DNA of 64,000 nucleotides from Bog-756 sp963813525 (lineage in GTDB: Bacteria; Actinomycetota; Acidimicrobiia; Acidimicrobiales; RAAP-2), in assembly GCA_963813525.1 (NCBI GenBank), contig CAWEZI010000005.1, positions 2,914,001 to 2,978,000 of the forward strand, in the 5' to 3' direction. The notes below the pieces were generated by a model. The model saw only the letters and a program-made list of their open reading frames with translations. It searched no databases and was not told where the DNA came from. Within the stretch, counting starts at the first letter, position 1. Each line of letters opens with the position of its first letter. Shown here piece by piece: positions 1 through 8,752 of this stretch. A program made the position numbers and the translations under genes.

Positions 1-1029
1 GTGGTCGGCTCGCTGCTTTCTGCTTCAGGTCTCGGTCTGTTCGTCTATGGGGTCCTGCAGTCGAGCACATGGGGTTGGCTCAAGCCCAAGAACTCTCCGA
101 TCACCATCTTCGGGTTCTCGCTCACCATCTTCGTCATAGCGGCCGGCGGTGTTTTGATCTGGGGATTCGTGGCCTGGCAGCGCCACCGCGAAAGCACGAA
201 TCTCGACCCACTGGTCCATCTCTCTCTGGCCCGGATCCCTCCGGTGCGATCAGGGTTGATCGGGCTGTTCAGCCAGAACCTCATCCTGATGGGCATCTTC
301 TTCGTTGTGCCGCTCTACCTCCAGTTGGTCCTCGGTCTCAACGCTCTCGAGACCGGGATCAAGATGCTGCCCGTCTCGATCACGATGTTTGTGACATCGG
401 CGATCGGATCCAGGCTGTCGAACCGCTTCCCCGTTCGGGCCATCGTCAGGTCTGGTCTCTTGGTGACCATTGCCGGTGCGCTCATCCTGCTTTCGACGAT
501 CAGGCCCACACTGTTCGATGCAGGATTTGCCATTGGTATGGCCGTGCTCGGTGTGGGGATTGGCCTGATGGTGTCCCAGTTGGGCAACGTAGTCCAGTCT
601 TCCGTTGAAGAGTCGGGACGGAGCGAGGCCGGTGGACTCCAGTACACGGGACAGCAACTTGGCTCATCGCTCGGTGTGGCGCTGATCGGTGCCATCGTCC
701 TGATGGGGCTGACGAGCACCTTCATCTCAAACGTCGAACACGATCCTCGGATCAGTGCCGATGTTTCGGCCCAGGTTGGGGTGGCAGCCGGCTCCAACAC
801 GAACTTTGTGTCCTCGACGGAGGTCGAAGCCGCGGCAAAGAAGTCAGGACTCGATGACGCGTCCACGGCGGCGCTGGTGGATGACTACGAGTCCGCACAG
901 CTCCGATCGCTCAAGGCTGGCCTCCTGGCGGCGGCGTTGCTTGCACTCTTCTCGCTCGCCTTCACCCGGGATCTACCAGCCGATCGATCGGTACCGGAAA
1001 AGAAGGCCCCCGCAGATGCATCGGTTTGA
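1..1029 (+). CDS. MFS drug exporter, C-terminal part (DHA2-like), cut by window start
   Basis: This is the C-terminal 342 residues of a polytopic major facilitator superfamily transporter, most like the 14-helix DHA2 drug:H+ antiporters. About eight hydrophobic segments are visible. The alternation of helices with loops such as NRFPVRAIVRSG and the stretch GGLQYTGQQLGSSLGVALIG resemble the second half of EmrB/QacA-type proteins. A Ser/Ala-rich extracytoplasmic loop lies near residues 240-300, before the last helix. The protein would sit in the inner membrane and export small hydrophobic compounds; the substrate cannot be read from sequence. The first base of the window happens to be a GTG, but half the expected protein is missing, so the true start lies upstream. 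The family call is firm and the drug specificity is not. Confidence 0.85.
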   Translation: MVGSLLSASGLGLFVYGVLQSSTWGWLKPKNSPITIFGFSLTIFVIAAGGVLIWGFVAWQRHRESTNLDPLVHLSLARIPPVRSGLIGLFSQNLILMGIFFVVPLYLQLVLGLNALETGIKMLPVSITMFVTSAIGSRLSNRFPVRAIVRSGLLVTIAGALILLSTIRPTLFDAGFAIGMAVLGVGIGLMVSQLGNVVQSSVEESGRSEAGGLQYTGQQLGSSLGVALIGAIVLMGLTSTFISNVEHDPRISADVSAQVGVAAGSNTNFVSSTEVEAAAKKSGLDDASTAALVDDYESAQLRSLKAGLLAAALLALFSLAFTRDLPADRSVPEKKAPADASV

Positions 1030-1522
1030 ACGGCCGGGCCCAAGTGGGCGTCCTGCAAGCCGGATACGCGCCCAGCACCGGAGCGTTCGACCCTCATTTC
1101 CCTGAGCGGACGACTGATTCCGTCGACAGAGCCAAACCAGCCCAACCGTTCATCCAGTAACGACACCCACAACGAGTGGCACCAGGGGCCATCGAAAGCC
1201 GAGGGGCAACTCAGGTTGTCACATTGTCCCCGAACCCGAATGTCCACTGCCCACAGCCCGATGGAAGGATGAGCGGCAACGCAACCCAACCTGTCACCCG
1301 TCGGACCATCCCGAGCCTGAGGGAGCCTCTGGATTCGGGCACCGCATCGATGTCCGGCTTCCCCATGGCTTCTGACCTGGATTTTCCTTCAGATCCAGGG
1401 GTATCGGCATCGACGCTGGAGCATGTGGGACATGCACCTTCCCATGTCATGAACCCGCAGGTGAGGGAACCGCAAAGCACCACCAGGTAAAGAACCTCGG
1501 GACCAGGGCCGATAACCGAACG
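1030..1522. other. 493-bp stretch without a convincing gene
   Basis: Short open frames exist on both strands here, but they have no recognisable motif and poor composition. The long minus-strand frame that enters from the right is antisense to the diguanylate cyclase. The stretch must hold the end of the MFS transcript and the promoter of the cyclase. I see no clear hairpin with a T-tract and no confident -35/-10 pair. Confidence 0.5.
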
Positions 1523-3013
1523 GTGAAGTTCGACTTGGCTCATCCCACCCGTAATCAGGTTCGAGACGGAATGGTCTCGGGTCTGATCGCTGAATCGATC
1601 GCCATCCCCGTGCTCATCACGGCGATATTCACCAATCAGGATGGCATGAGGTGGGGGTACGTCGCCGGTGCCGTGGGCTGCATCCTGCTGTCTGTTATCT
1701 ACCTGGCGCTCTTTGTGGTCACCACCAAGGGAAAAACCGGTATCAACGCCAAGGCAAACGTGGGGTTCGTCATGGTGTGCCTCGCCCTCGCCTCCATCGG
1801 ATGCATCGAACTGGCGTCGTCGAACAGATTGGGTACATACACGCCCGCCATTCTGGTGGGCGTTACCTTCGTCGGCGTCATCGGCGATCGACGCATGCGC
1901 GTTTGCATCGGCCTCTACAGCATCGCCCTGGTATCGGTCATCAGCTGGGCGGAAGGTCTTCGAGGGGCGGACCTTCTGGCTTTGATAATCGTCTACACAG
2001 CCACAATCATCATCATCACTTGGATCATCTCCCGATCGGTCGGTTCGCTGACAGACGAAGTCAACTTCCGACAGGCGGTCGATGCGCTCAACGAGACTTT
2101 CGAGGAAGTGAGCCCTGCCGATGCCGATACGGGTTCTGAGCAAATGGCTGAGCTCTTCAGGCGAGGACTGCCCCTGGTCACCGACATCCTGCCCGCCGAA
2201 CAAGCCACCGTGTACGTCCACAATGCCAGCCTCGGTCGCTTCGTTCCGCTGGCCAACTGGCCGATTGACGCCGGTGACAGCTCTGTGCTCGCCGAACGGC
2301 CGGAGTTGGAGCAAGCACTCCGGGCCGACGCCGTCGTTCTCACCGAGGCCCACTGCGCCATCCCCGTGGGTTACAGCGTCGACGGCGAGCTGTTGATGGT
2401 GGTGAAGCGGGCCGAGTCCGACCGTCATGTCGACCATCGGACCGAAGAAGCGGCCCGGCTTCTGGCTTCGACCTTTCTCCGGGTGACCAGTCGGGCAAAC
2501 TTTGTCAGCGGCCTACATACCGAAAGCCGCACCGATCCTCTAACCGGGCTGGCCAATCGGAGAAGTCTGTATGAGCGGATCGAGATCGAGATGGCCCATG
2601 CCCTGCGCTCGGAGACGCCACTCAGTGTGGCCATGATCGATCTTGACTATTTCAAGAGCTACAACGACCAGTACGGCCATGTGGCCGGCGACACACTGCT
2701 GCGATCAATCGCCGCCGTCATGGTGTCGAACATCAGAGGGCAGGATCTGGTGGCCCGCTACGGGGGCGAGGAGTTCTGTCTGGTGATGCCGGATACCGAC
2801 ATTGTCGGGGGCCATCATCTGCTGGATCAATTGCGAACGGGTGGTCGCGACGCCACCTCAGAACTCGGCATCACCCTTTCAGCTGGTCTGACCAGCTGGG
2901 ACGGGATCGAAGACGCCACGTCCTTCATCGAGCGAGCCGATCAGGCCCTCTACCGGGCCAAGGAGTCGGGCCGGAACCGGGTGGTCTCCATTCAGGCATT
3001 CACCGAGTTCTGA
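1523..3013 (+). CDS. Membrane-anchored GGDEF diguanylate cyclase
   Basis: Makes cyclic di-GMP from two GTP. The N-terminal ~175 residues carry about six hydrophobic helices, a membrane sensor region. A ~120-residue linker of GAF-like character follows, then a C-terminal GGDEF domain (about residues 335-490). The active-site loop is RYGGEEF (GGEEF at 414-418), an active variant. The upstream substrate-binding Asp-Tyr-Phe region IDLDYFKSYND and the late helix ERADQALYRAKESGRN are intact. An RxxD inhibitory site (RGQD, 405-408) precedes GGEEF by exactly five residues, so product feedback inhibition is predicted. No EAL domain is present. The GTG start is taken because the first helix follows soon after. 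The gene stands alone and converges with a small minus-strand gene 18 bp downstream. Confidence 0.93.
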   Translation: MKFDLAHPTRNQVRDGMVSGLIAESIAIPVLITAIFTNQDGMRWGYVAGAVGCILLSVIYLALFVVTTKGKTGINAKANVGFVMVCLALASIGCIELASSNRLGTYTPAILVGVTFVGVIGDRRMRVCIGLYSIALVSVISWAEGLRGADLLALIIVYTATIIIITWIISRSVGSLTDEVNFRQAVDALNETFEEVSPADADTGSEQMAELFRRGLPLVTDILPAEQATVYVHNASLGRFVPLANWPIDAGDSSVLAERPELEQALRADAVVLTEAHCAIPVGYSVDGELLMVVKRAESDRHVDHRTEEAARLLASTFLRVTSRANFVSGLHTESRTDPLTGLANRRSLYERIEIEMAHALRSETPLSVAMIDLDYFKSYNDQYGHVAGDTLLRSIAAVMVSNIRGQDLVARYGGEEFCLVMPDTDIVGGHHLLDQLRTGGRDATSELGITLSAGLTSWDGIEDATSFIERADQALYRAKESGRNRVVSIQAFTEF

Positions 3014-3030
3014 GCCGATCGTCGGGATCG

Positions 3031-3216
3031 TCACCCCGGCCTGCGCATCACCAAGTAGACATTGTCGTCGACGGCGAAGGAATTGACCAGCACGAAACCA
3101 TCGATAGCGGCAGCATCCAGCTCCGACTCCAGCTCGTGGCGACGCTCTGAAACGACCAAACGACCCCCCTGAACGCGCAGGATCCGATGAGTGGGCGGCG
3201 ACACGTCGGCGCTCAT
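3031..3216 (-). CDS. Small conserved-looking hypothetical protein, 61 aa
   Basis: A 61-residue frame begins with ATG 48 bp downstream of the PIG-L deacetylase stop, on the same strand, so the two may be cotranscribed. The product is soluble, with charged, amphipathic segments (VVSERRHELESEL) and a C-terminal beta-rich end (GFVLVNSFAVDDNVYLVMRR). The composition looks like a real protein rather than antisense noise, but I do not recognise a family. It fills the only space between two convergent genes. It could instead be a chance frame. Confidence 0.5.
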   Translation of the reverse strand: MSADVSPPTHRILRVQGGRLVVSERRHELESELDAAAIDGFVLVNSFAVDDNVYLVMRRPG

Positions 3217-3264
3217 CGGTCCACCGTCAACTGAACGACTCGCTCATCATGCATCGGCAACCTG

Positions 3265-4119
3265 CTACTCGGCGCCGACGCCGGGCTCGGTCGTCGCCGA
3301 CACCGCATGGCCCCCGCCCCGGGGGCCGGCAGCGTCAGCCATGAGAGCGGCCTCCCGAGAACGTATTGGCACCTCGGCGGTGGGGCGGATCCGGATGTAC
3401 CACTCGCGCCCCCACACCTTCCTGAACACAGGATCGGGCATGGCAAGGAAGAAGCTGCTCTCGCTGATCTGACTGGCGTGGGCCCGCATGGCCTCGCGCT
3501 TTTGTTCGATCCACGGGGTCACGTCTATCTCCGTGGTGATCCGACTGGCCGGCTCCCCCATGGTGTCCCGACCTTGGTCGTCCTCCGGAGGCTCCCAATC
3601 GGTTGACTCCATTTCGCTCACCAGCTCCCGTAGGTAATCACGGTTCATGGTGGCCATATAAAGGAACGGGGTACCGGCCAGCTCGGCAGCTCGCACCCCG
3701 ACCCGGTGAACCTGGATGTGATCCGGATGGTCATACCCGCCATGCTCGTCATAGATCACCAGAACGTCGGCTCTTTCTTCCTCGAGCACGGCGGCCAACC
3801 TCCTCGCCGCCTCGTCGATGTCCGCTCCGGCGAAGCTCCCCGCTCGAGTATTGCTTTCCTCGCCGGCCATGCCCGAATCGAGATATTCGAGGTAGACCTG
3901 GCGACCGACCCCCAGTATTCGGCATGCCTCGGCCAGCTCGAGGAAGCGTCGGTCGGCCAGCGATTCGTGCCCGAGGTCGTCAGGGATCTCGCCGAGTTCC
4001 CCCCGGGTGGCCGTCACCAGCACCACCCTGTCGCCGTTGTCCGCCATGGATGCCATGGTCCCGCCGGTGAGGATGGCCTCGTCGTCCGGATGGGCATGGA
4101 AGAACACCGCAGTCGCCAT
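3265..4119 (-). CDS. PIG-L/LmbE family zinc deacetylase
   Basis: A zinc-dependent N-deacetylase fold of the MshB/LmbE type. The metal and catalytic motif HAHPDDE spans residues 8-14. The third-ligand region HPDH lies at 131-134 with a further His at 138. YLDSGMAG near residue 80 is the family loop. At 284 residues its length fits MshB (N-acetyl-GlcN-Ins deacetylase of mycothiol synthesis) and its relatives. A second PIG-L protein at 14633-15544 matches Mca better, so this one could be MshB or an unrelated sugar deacetylase; sequence inspection alone cannot decide. The last ~25 residues are Gly/Ala-rich tail. A 61-aa frame follows on the same strand. Confidence 0.88.
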   Translation of the reverse strand: MATAVFFHAHPDDEAILTGGTMASMADNGDRVVLVTATRGELGEIPDDLGHESLADRRFLELAEACRILGVGRQVYLEYLDSGMAGEESNTRAGSFAGADIDEAARRLAAVLEEERADVLVIYDEHGGYDHPDHIQVHRVGVRAAELAGTPFLYMATMNRDYLRELVSEMESTDWEPPEDDQGRDTMGEPASRITTEIDVTPWIEQKREAMRAHASQISESSFFLAMPDPVFRKVWGREWYIRIRPTAEVPIRSREAALMADAAGPRGGGHAVSATTEPGVGAE

Positions 4120-4161
4120 AGCGGCACCCTAGTGGGATGGGGCCACGGGAAATCCGACCGG

Positions 4162-4506
4162 TCAGCCCAGTGGGAGCTGAGGAGCTTCTGCCAGTGACAG
4201 TCGGCCGGCGGTCGACTTGTCGGCGTCACCCCGGTGCTTCTTTCCGGTGACTGCGAATATCCGCTCGGGGCCGAAGGATCGAATGGTCCGATCTCCGTCC
4301 CGTCCGCCGATGACCTCGATGAATTCGGTGCCACTTTTGTGGTTCAGGACCCGGGCCCGGAACTCCCACTGTGCTCCTCTGATGCGGAGCCCAGACACCA
4401 TGACCGGGTCGCCGCGCCTCAGCCCGTTCCAGCTGTCGAAGCGCTCGAGATGGCCCGTCGCCTCGACGGCGGCACGACGAGCAGGCATCCGAGGTGACCT
4501 GGTCAT
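4162..4506 (-). CDS. Hypothetical protein of about 114 aa
   Basis: The open frame extends further upstream into the neighbouring DedA gene, but that N-terminal part is low quality. I start at the ATG at 4506 (MTRSPRMPARR); a second ATG at 4488 is equally possible. The core FDSWNGLRRGDPVMVSG, followed by a basic, beta-rich segment and GRDGDRTIRSFGPERIFAV, resembles a small SH3-like or KOW-like barrel often seen as an uncharacterised actinobacterial family. That fold remark is a guess. It lies between DedA and the PIG-L gene, all on the minus strand, with 67 bp to DedA. No catalytic motif was seen. Confidence 0.6.
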   Translation of the reverse strand: MTRSPRMPARRAAVEATGHLERFDSWNGLRRGDPVMVSGLRIRGAQWEFRARVLNHKSGTEFIEVIGGRDGDRTIRSFGPERIFAVTGKKHRGDADKSTAGRLSLAEAPQLPLG

Positions 4507-4573
4507 AGCCGCGCACCACCCGACTGACGGCCGCGGCTCGGGCCTGACCGGCCATCGGGGTCCCGGTCCACGG

Positions 4574-5182
4574 CTAGCCGCGCTCCTCACGCACCACCCG
4601 AAGACGATGCCAGAAGACGAAGGCAACGGCTATCACCGCCAATGCTGCCGCCACGTAACCGATGTCGCTAAAGGCCTTCAGTGCTCTGCTGTAGCTGCTA
4701 CCCAGGGCATAACCGAAGCTGGTGAGGGCGGTGCACCAGATGGCACAGCCGATCACCGTGAAGATCAGGAATTTGGCCACCGCCATCTCCCCCAGTCCGG
4801 CGGCAAATGAGACGAATGATCTCAGAAGCGGGATGAAGCGGCCGAACAGAACGAACGGTTCCCCTCGACGATCGAACCAGGCCTCCGCCCGATCCAGGTC
4901 CCGATGGGTCAGCAACACGTATTTTCCCACCCGATCAACGAGGGTCCGGCCGCCGAAATAGCCGATCAGATATCCGGCCAACGACCCGAGGACCTCAGCG
5001 ATGAGGGCGACCAGGATGACGAGGACTAGATCGAGGTGATGTGGCTCATTCGGGATCTGTCCACTGGCCAGAACCCCCCCGTAGAGGAGCGCCACTTCGG
5101 CGCCGACCGGGAGGCCCATGGCCGAAATGAAGCTCAGAACGAATACGGCAAGGTAGCCCCACGTCTCGAGAAAATGCTCCAT
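4574..5182 (-). CDS. DedA family membrane protein
   Basis: A 202-residue inner-membrane protein of the DedA/SNARE-associated (VTT) family, whose members act in lipid flipping and proton-motive-force homeostasis. Family hallmarks are present: the early G-x-P-x-GAE segment (MGLPVGAEVALLYGGV), the GYLIGYFGGR turn, and the amphipathic region with FGRFIPLLRSFVSFAAG, which matches the F/GRFxPxxR motif of active DedA proteins including its essential Arg. About five hydrophobic helices are visible. The gene is divergent from an alpha/beta hydrolase. Confidence 0.92.
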   Translation of the reverse strand: MEHFLETWGYLAVFVLSFISAMGLPVGAEVALLYGGVLASGQIPNEPHHLDLVLVILVALIAEVLGSLAGYLIGYFGGRTLVDRVGKYVLLTHRDLDRAEAWFDRRGEPFVLFGRFIPLLRSFVSFAAGLGEMAVAKFLIFTVIGCAIWCTALTSFGYALGSSYSRALKAFSDIGYVAAALAVIAVAFVFWHRLRVVREERG

Positions 5183-5352
5183 AAGCCACCCATGTCTAGT
5201 CGGTCGGCGTGGCCGGCACGGTCATGGCCGGAGGCGATGGCCGGCGCCACCGCCCGAGCCCGGTCGACGACGGTGAGCTCCCCGTCCGAACACCGACGTT
5301 GGTGGAGGCTCAGCCGCCTGGCCTCGCGGTCCATTCGGCTACCGTCGGGGCA

Positions 5353-6258
5353 GTGCCGATCGTCCAGCACGACCCCCACGGCCCGCTGGATCGGTACACG
5401 ACGCCGGACGGGCTGAGTATCGCCGTCTACGACCTCGGGGGCCAGGGCGCAGACCTGTTGCTGGTCCACGCCACCGGATTCTGCGCCGAGGTGCTCGAAC
5501 CGCTGGCTCGCTCGCTGCGTGGTCGGTTCCGATGCTGGGGCCTCGACCTGAGGGCCCACGGCCGGTCGGACCGGCCGGCTGACGGAGATTTTGCCTGGTC
5601 CGGCTTCTGCATCGATGTACTCACGGCCATCGACCACCTCGGCCTCTCCCGTCCGTACGCCTTCGGCCACTCCTGCGGAGGAGCCGCCGTCCTGCTGGCC
5701 GAGCAAGCCAGGCCGGATACCTTCGCCTCCATTTACTGCTTCGAGCCGGTTGTCTTGGACGAATCGCCCGGGGCCATTCCGGTCGACGCCAATCCCCTCA
5801 CCGAGGGAGCTCGGCGGCGGCGTCAGACATTTCCCAGTGCCGAGGACGCATTCCTCAACTTTTCGGCCAAACCACCCCTGTCCGGGCTCGACCCCGAAGT
5901 GCTGAAAATCTACGTGCAGGCAGGGTTCGAGGTCGTCCCGGCCGAGGACGGTGGAGACGGCCACGCCATACGGCTGCGATGCCAGCGGGACGACGAGGCC
6001 TCCATCTATGCCAATGGCGCTTCGCACGGCGCCTACGGGCATCTCCACGAGATCGGCTGTCCTGTCGTCTTCAGCTGTGGCGAGCTCACCGATGCATTCG
6101 GACGGCCCTTTGTCGAAGCCGATGCCGGCCAGGTCCAGCACGGCACGGTCGAGGTAGTGCCCGGAGTAGGGCATTTCGGCCCCCTCGAACAACCCGGCCT
6201 GCTGGCCTCCTCGGTCCTCCGAGCCTGGTACCCCGCTGGCGGCACACCCCGGTCCTAG
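5353..6258 (+). CDS. Alpha/beta hydrolase
   Basis: An alpha/beta-hydrolase fold protein of about 301 residues. The oxyanion strand LLLVHATGFCAEV, the nucleophile elbow GHSCGG (Ser about 107) and a C-terminal GVGHFGPLEQP with the catalytic His are all present. GLDLRAHGRSDRP matches the hydrolase strand-4 loop. The frame is open back to 5209, but residues encoded there look like noise, so I use the GTG at 5353 (MPIVQHD). Substrate is unknown; the family includes esterases, haloperoxidase-like enzymes and C-C hydrolases. It is followed 9 bp later by the nuclease gene and probably cotranscribed. A long minus-strand frame over the same bases is antisense. Confidence 0.85.
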   Translation: MPIVQHDPHGPLDRYTTPDGLSIAVYDLGGQGADLLLVHATGFCAEVLEPLARSLRGRFRCWGLDLRAHGRSDRPADGDFAWSGFCIDVLTAIDHLGLSRPYAFGHSCGGAAVLLAEQARPDTFASIYCFEPVVLDESPGAIPVDANPLTEGARRRRQTFPSAEDAFLNFSAKPPLSGLDPEVLKIYVQAGFEVVPAEDGGDGHAIRLRCQRDDEASIYANGASHGAYGHLHEIGCPVVFSCGELTDAFGRPFVEADAGQVQHGTVEVVPGVGHFGPLEQPGLLASSVLRAWYPAGGTPRS

Positions 6259-6267
6259 GCTGTTTGC

Positions 6268-7089
6268 ATGGCTCTCGACCTTCCCCGTTCCTTGTCCCCA
6301 TCGAAGGTCTCGTCATTTCGCGACTGCGCTCTGGCCTTCCGGTTCAGCGCTATCGACCATCTGCCCGAGGAGCCCACTATCTGGACGGTCAAGGGCACGT
6401 TGGTCCACCGCGCCCTCGAGCGGCTGTTCTGGGAGCACCGGCGTGGACGACGCTCCCCGACAGCGGCGGCGGCAGAGTTGGACCACGCTTGGGATGAGAT
6501 GCAGATGGATGCCGACTACCTCGCTCTGGACCTCGGACCGGACGACGTGAGTAGGTTGCGGTCGGACGCAGAGGACCTGGTCGGGAACTACTTCGCCCTC
6601 GAGGATCCGAACGAAGTGAATCCCGTCGGCATCGAGCTCACCCTCGAAACTCGGTTGGGTGCCCTGCGCCTCCGAGGAATCCTCGATCGGCTCGATCTCA
6701 CTCCCGAGGGCGATCTGGTGGTAGTCGACTACAAGACGGGACGCGCGCCTTCGCCGGCATTCGAACAATCCAAGCTTGTCGGTGTCAACATCTATGCGTT
6801 GCTCTGCCAGGAAGTCCTCGGACGTCGCCCGGTACAGGTCAAACTGCTGCACCTCAAGGAACCGACCTCGATCATCGCCGAACCGTCCGATCAGGCTCTC
6901 CGAGGTCAGCGCCAGAAGGCCGTGGCCGTCTGGTCAGCCATCGAGCAGGCCTGCGAGAAGGAAGACTTCCGTCCCCGACCTTCCCGACTGTGTGACTACT
7001 GCAATTTCAAGGCGTACTGTCCGGCGTTCGGCGGCAACCCGGACGAGGCCGTCCAGACCCTGGCTGCGGCAGTAGCGAGTCCTGTATGA
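6268..7089 (+). CDS. RecB-like PD-(D/E)XK nuclease with Fe-S cysteines
   Basis: A stand-alone Cas4/RecB-type nuclease of 273 residues. The order fits the family: an early helix with a Cys (C20), KGTLVHRALERLF, then GILDRLDL and VVVDYKTGRAP, the D...(D)YK catalytic core, then a Q-containing helix (GVNIYALLCQEVLG). C242, C245 and C251 (CDYCNFKAYC) with C20 form the four-cysteine Fe-S set seen in AddB and Cas4. There is no helicase domain. Stand-alone proteins of this type are common in actinomycetes and are thought to act in DNA repair. No cas genes are nearby. The stop overlaps the PAP2 start (ATGA), implying translational coupling. Confidence 0.88.
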   Translation: MALDLPRSLSPSKVSSFRDCALAFRFSAIDHLPEEPTIWTVKGTLVHRALERLFWEHRRGRRSPTAAAAELDHAWDEMQMDADYLALDLGPDDVSRLRSDAEDLVGNYFALEDPNEVNPVGIELTLETRLGALRLRGILDRLDLTPEGDLVVVDYKTGRAPSPAFEQSKLVGVNIYALLCQEVLGRRPVQVKLLHLKEPTSIIAEPSDQALRGQRQKAVAVWSAIEQACEKEDFRPRPSRLCDYCNFKAYCPAFGGNPDEAVQTLAAAVASPV

Positions 7090-7892
7090 GCCAGTCAGGC
7101 CGAACGAGCCGGTCAGGCCGAACGGGCCGATCAGGCCAGAGGAGTCAGCCAGGTGGCGTGAGTCGGTCAGACCGTATGACTGACGCCGACGGCGCGAGCA
7201 ATGGCCAAACCGATGGCGATGGCGCCAGGCCTCGTGGTGTCCGATCTGACCTCGATCCACTGGCTCCCGAGCGGCAGCCCGCGCTCCGGATCCTTCCCGA
7301 TACCGGCGGCTCTTACCCTGCCGACGACCCGTCGCCCTTCGACGACCCGTCGGCTTCGTCGCTCATGCATGTGATCCGATCCATCGATGACATGGTCGAC
7401 AGCTGGTTCGAACCCTTGAGGGGAAATCCGACCATCGACGGCGCAGCCAAGCTGGTTACCGGATTGGGTGACCACGGCCTCATGTGGGCAGTGACCACAG
7501 CGTGGCGAGCGAGACACACCGGTCCGGAACGCGCTCGCGCCGTGCGCGCTCTAGCCGTGGCCGGCATCGAGTCCAGCCTGGTCAACGCAGCCATCAAGGC
7601 GGTCGTGGGTCGATCGCGTCCCGACGTCAACCGGGTTCAGCTGGCCGAGGGAGGCGTTCCGATCCGCCAGCCCAAAACCAGCAGCTTCCCCAGCGGGCAC
7701 ACCCTGGCCGCCTTCTGCGCAGCCACCGTCATGAGCACCCGAGGCGATCGCTCCGGCAACGCACTTCTTTTCAGCGGGGCAGCTCTGGTCGGGATCAGCC
7801 GATTGCACGTTGGAGCGCATCATGCATCGGATGTCTTGGGTGGCGCCGCCATCGGTGTGAGCCTCGGTCTCCTCGGTCGACGCCTGGTTTGA
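7086..7892 (+). CDS. PAP2 superfamily phosphatase with repeat-derived N-terminal tail
   Basis: A phosphatidic-acid-phosphatase type 2 protein. Catalytic motifs appear in order: KAVVGRSRP (K-x6-RP), PSGHT, and SRLHVGAHHASDVLGG (SR-x5-H-x3-D). The enzyme would dephosphorylate lipid or polyprenyl phosphates at the membrane; about four hydrophobic segments surround the motifs. The first ~100 residues are hydrophilic and low-complexity. Their opening (SGRTSRSGRTGRSGQ) is encoded by an 18-bp tandem repeat, so the biological start may be downstream. The ATG overlaps the nuclease stop, which supports this start. The stop codon lies inside a short repeat that is duplicated just downstream. Confidence 0.88.
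   Translation: MSQSGRTSRSGRTGRSGQRSQPGGVSRSDRMTDADGASNGQTDGDGARPRGVRSDLDPLAPERQPALRILPDTGGSYPADDPSPFDDPSASSLMHVIRSIDDMVDSWFEPLRGNPTIDGAAKLVTGLGDHGLMWAVTTAWRARHTGPERARAVRALAVAGIESSLVNAAIKAVVGRSRPDVNRVQLAEGGVPIRQPKTSSFPSGHTLAAFCAATVMSTRGDRSGNALLFSGAALVGISRLHVGAHHASDVLGGAAIGVSLGLLGRRLV
7094..7141 (+). repeat. 18-bp tandem repeat at the PAP2 start
   Basis: Two near-identical 18-bp units (7094-7111 and 7112-7129) and a decayed third begin three codons after the PAP2 ATG. They encode SGRTSR, SGRTGR and SGQRSQ. The unit length is a multiple of three, so copy changes would keep the frame. Confidence 0.85.
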
Positions 7893-7927
7893 ACCAGAGC
7901 CTCCCGCCGCCCGCTGGTTTGAACCAG
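7884..7927. repeat. Duplicated 14-bp inverted repeat across the PAP2 stop
   Basis: The palindrome CTGGTT-TG-AACCAG occurs at 7884-7897 and again at 7914-7927, 30 bp apart. The first copy contains the last two codons and stop of PAP2. It could be a weak terminator or operator pair, or simply a tandem duplication. There is no T-tract. Confidence 0.7.
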
Positions 7928-8097
7928 AGTCTTCTGGCGTCGGCCCGAGCTCTGCCGAGCCTCGGCCCCAACCCGGACATCGGGTCCTGCTGCCGGCCGC
8001 CGATGCAAAGGGCTCGAGCATCGGCTCCGTGTCAGTCCTCAACGTCATCACTCGGCTCCAGGTGGAATCGATCGACCTCCCCCGGGGTTGTGGAAGC

Positions 8098-8706
8098 ATG
8101 AGTTCGGAACTTCAATTTGCGGTGACCTGGGACTATCGGTGCCCGTTTGCACGAAACGGTCACGAGCACGTCATGGACGGCCTAGAGGCCGGCGCTCCGT
8201 GGGATGTGACTTTTGTCCCCTTTTTCCTCAACCAGTCACATGTCCCCGAAGGTGGTCAGCCATCGTGGGAGGACCCGGCTCAGCAACCGGATCTTTTGTC
8301 CCTGGCCGCCGGGGTGGTGGTGCGTGACAGGTACCCGGACCAGTTTCTGGCCGCACACCGGTCTCTGTTTGCAGCCCGCCATGACGAGGGTGGCGACCTT
8401 CGCGACGTCGGCGTGGTGCGTAACGCCCTCCTCAGAGTGGATATCGACGCCGACGCCGTCCTGTCCGAGGTCGAAGCGGGGTGGCCGGCCAAGGTCGTGC
8501 GGGACGAGCACGAGCGGGCGGTCAGTGAGCTCGAGATCTTCGGGGTCCCGACATTTGTCATGGGAGGCGATGCCGTCTTCGTCCGGCTCATGAATCGACC
8601 GGGCGGCGACGGCCGGCTAGCTCAAGAGACGATCGAGAGGGTGATCGGGTTGCTGCGAAATCAACCGGAGCTCAATGAGTTCAAGCACACCCGTCTGGCC
8701 GTTTAG
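8098..8706 (+). CDS. DsbA family thioredoxin-like protein
   Basis: A DsbA-like protein of 202 residues. It opens with FAVTWDYRCPFARNGHEHV, the betaXXalpha start of the fold, and carries FGVPTFVMGGDAVF, the cis-Pro loop (VPTF) near the C-terminus. The active site is CPFA, with only the first cysteine, so it is unlikely to be a classic dithiol oxidase. Relatives with this pattern include glutathione-S-transferase kappa/HCCA-isomerase types and mycothiol-linked proteins. No signal peptide, so cytoplasmic. The ATG at 8098 gives a start just before the first strand; an upstream in-frame extension to 8029 looks spurious. It stands alone between PAP2 and a convergent gene. Confidence 0.85.
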   Translation: MSSELQFAVTWDYRCPFARNGHEHVMDGLEAGAPWDVTFVPFFLNQSHVPEGGQPSWEDPAQQPDLLSLAAGVVVRDRYPDQFLAAHRSLFAARHDEGGDLRDVGVVRNALLRVDIDADAVLSEVEAGWPAKVVRDEHERAVSELEIFGVPTFVMGGDAVFVRLMNRPGGDGRLAQETIERVIGLLRNQPELNEFKHTRLAV

Positions 8707-8752
8707 CCAAAGGCACTCTGACAATTGACGGCGGTTGCTGGCGGGCTACGCC

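Noticed and set aside
1211..2437. 408-aa minus-strand open frame
   Set aside because: Antisense to the GGDEF gene, whose motifs and codon pattern are clear; the translation is rich in Gly, Asp and His with no domain.
5134..6192. 352-aa minus-strand open frame
   Set aside because: Antisense to the alpha/beta hydrolase, which has a full nucleophile elbow and catalytic His.
7884..7927. Rho-independent terminator for PAP2
   Set aside because: Stem is only 6 bp with a 2-nt loop and there is no T-tract.
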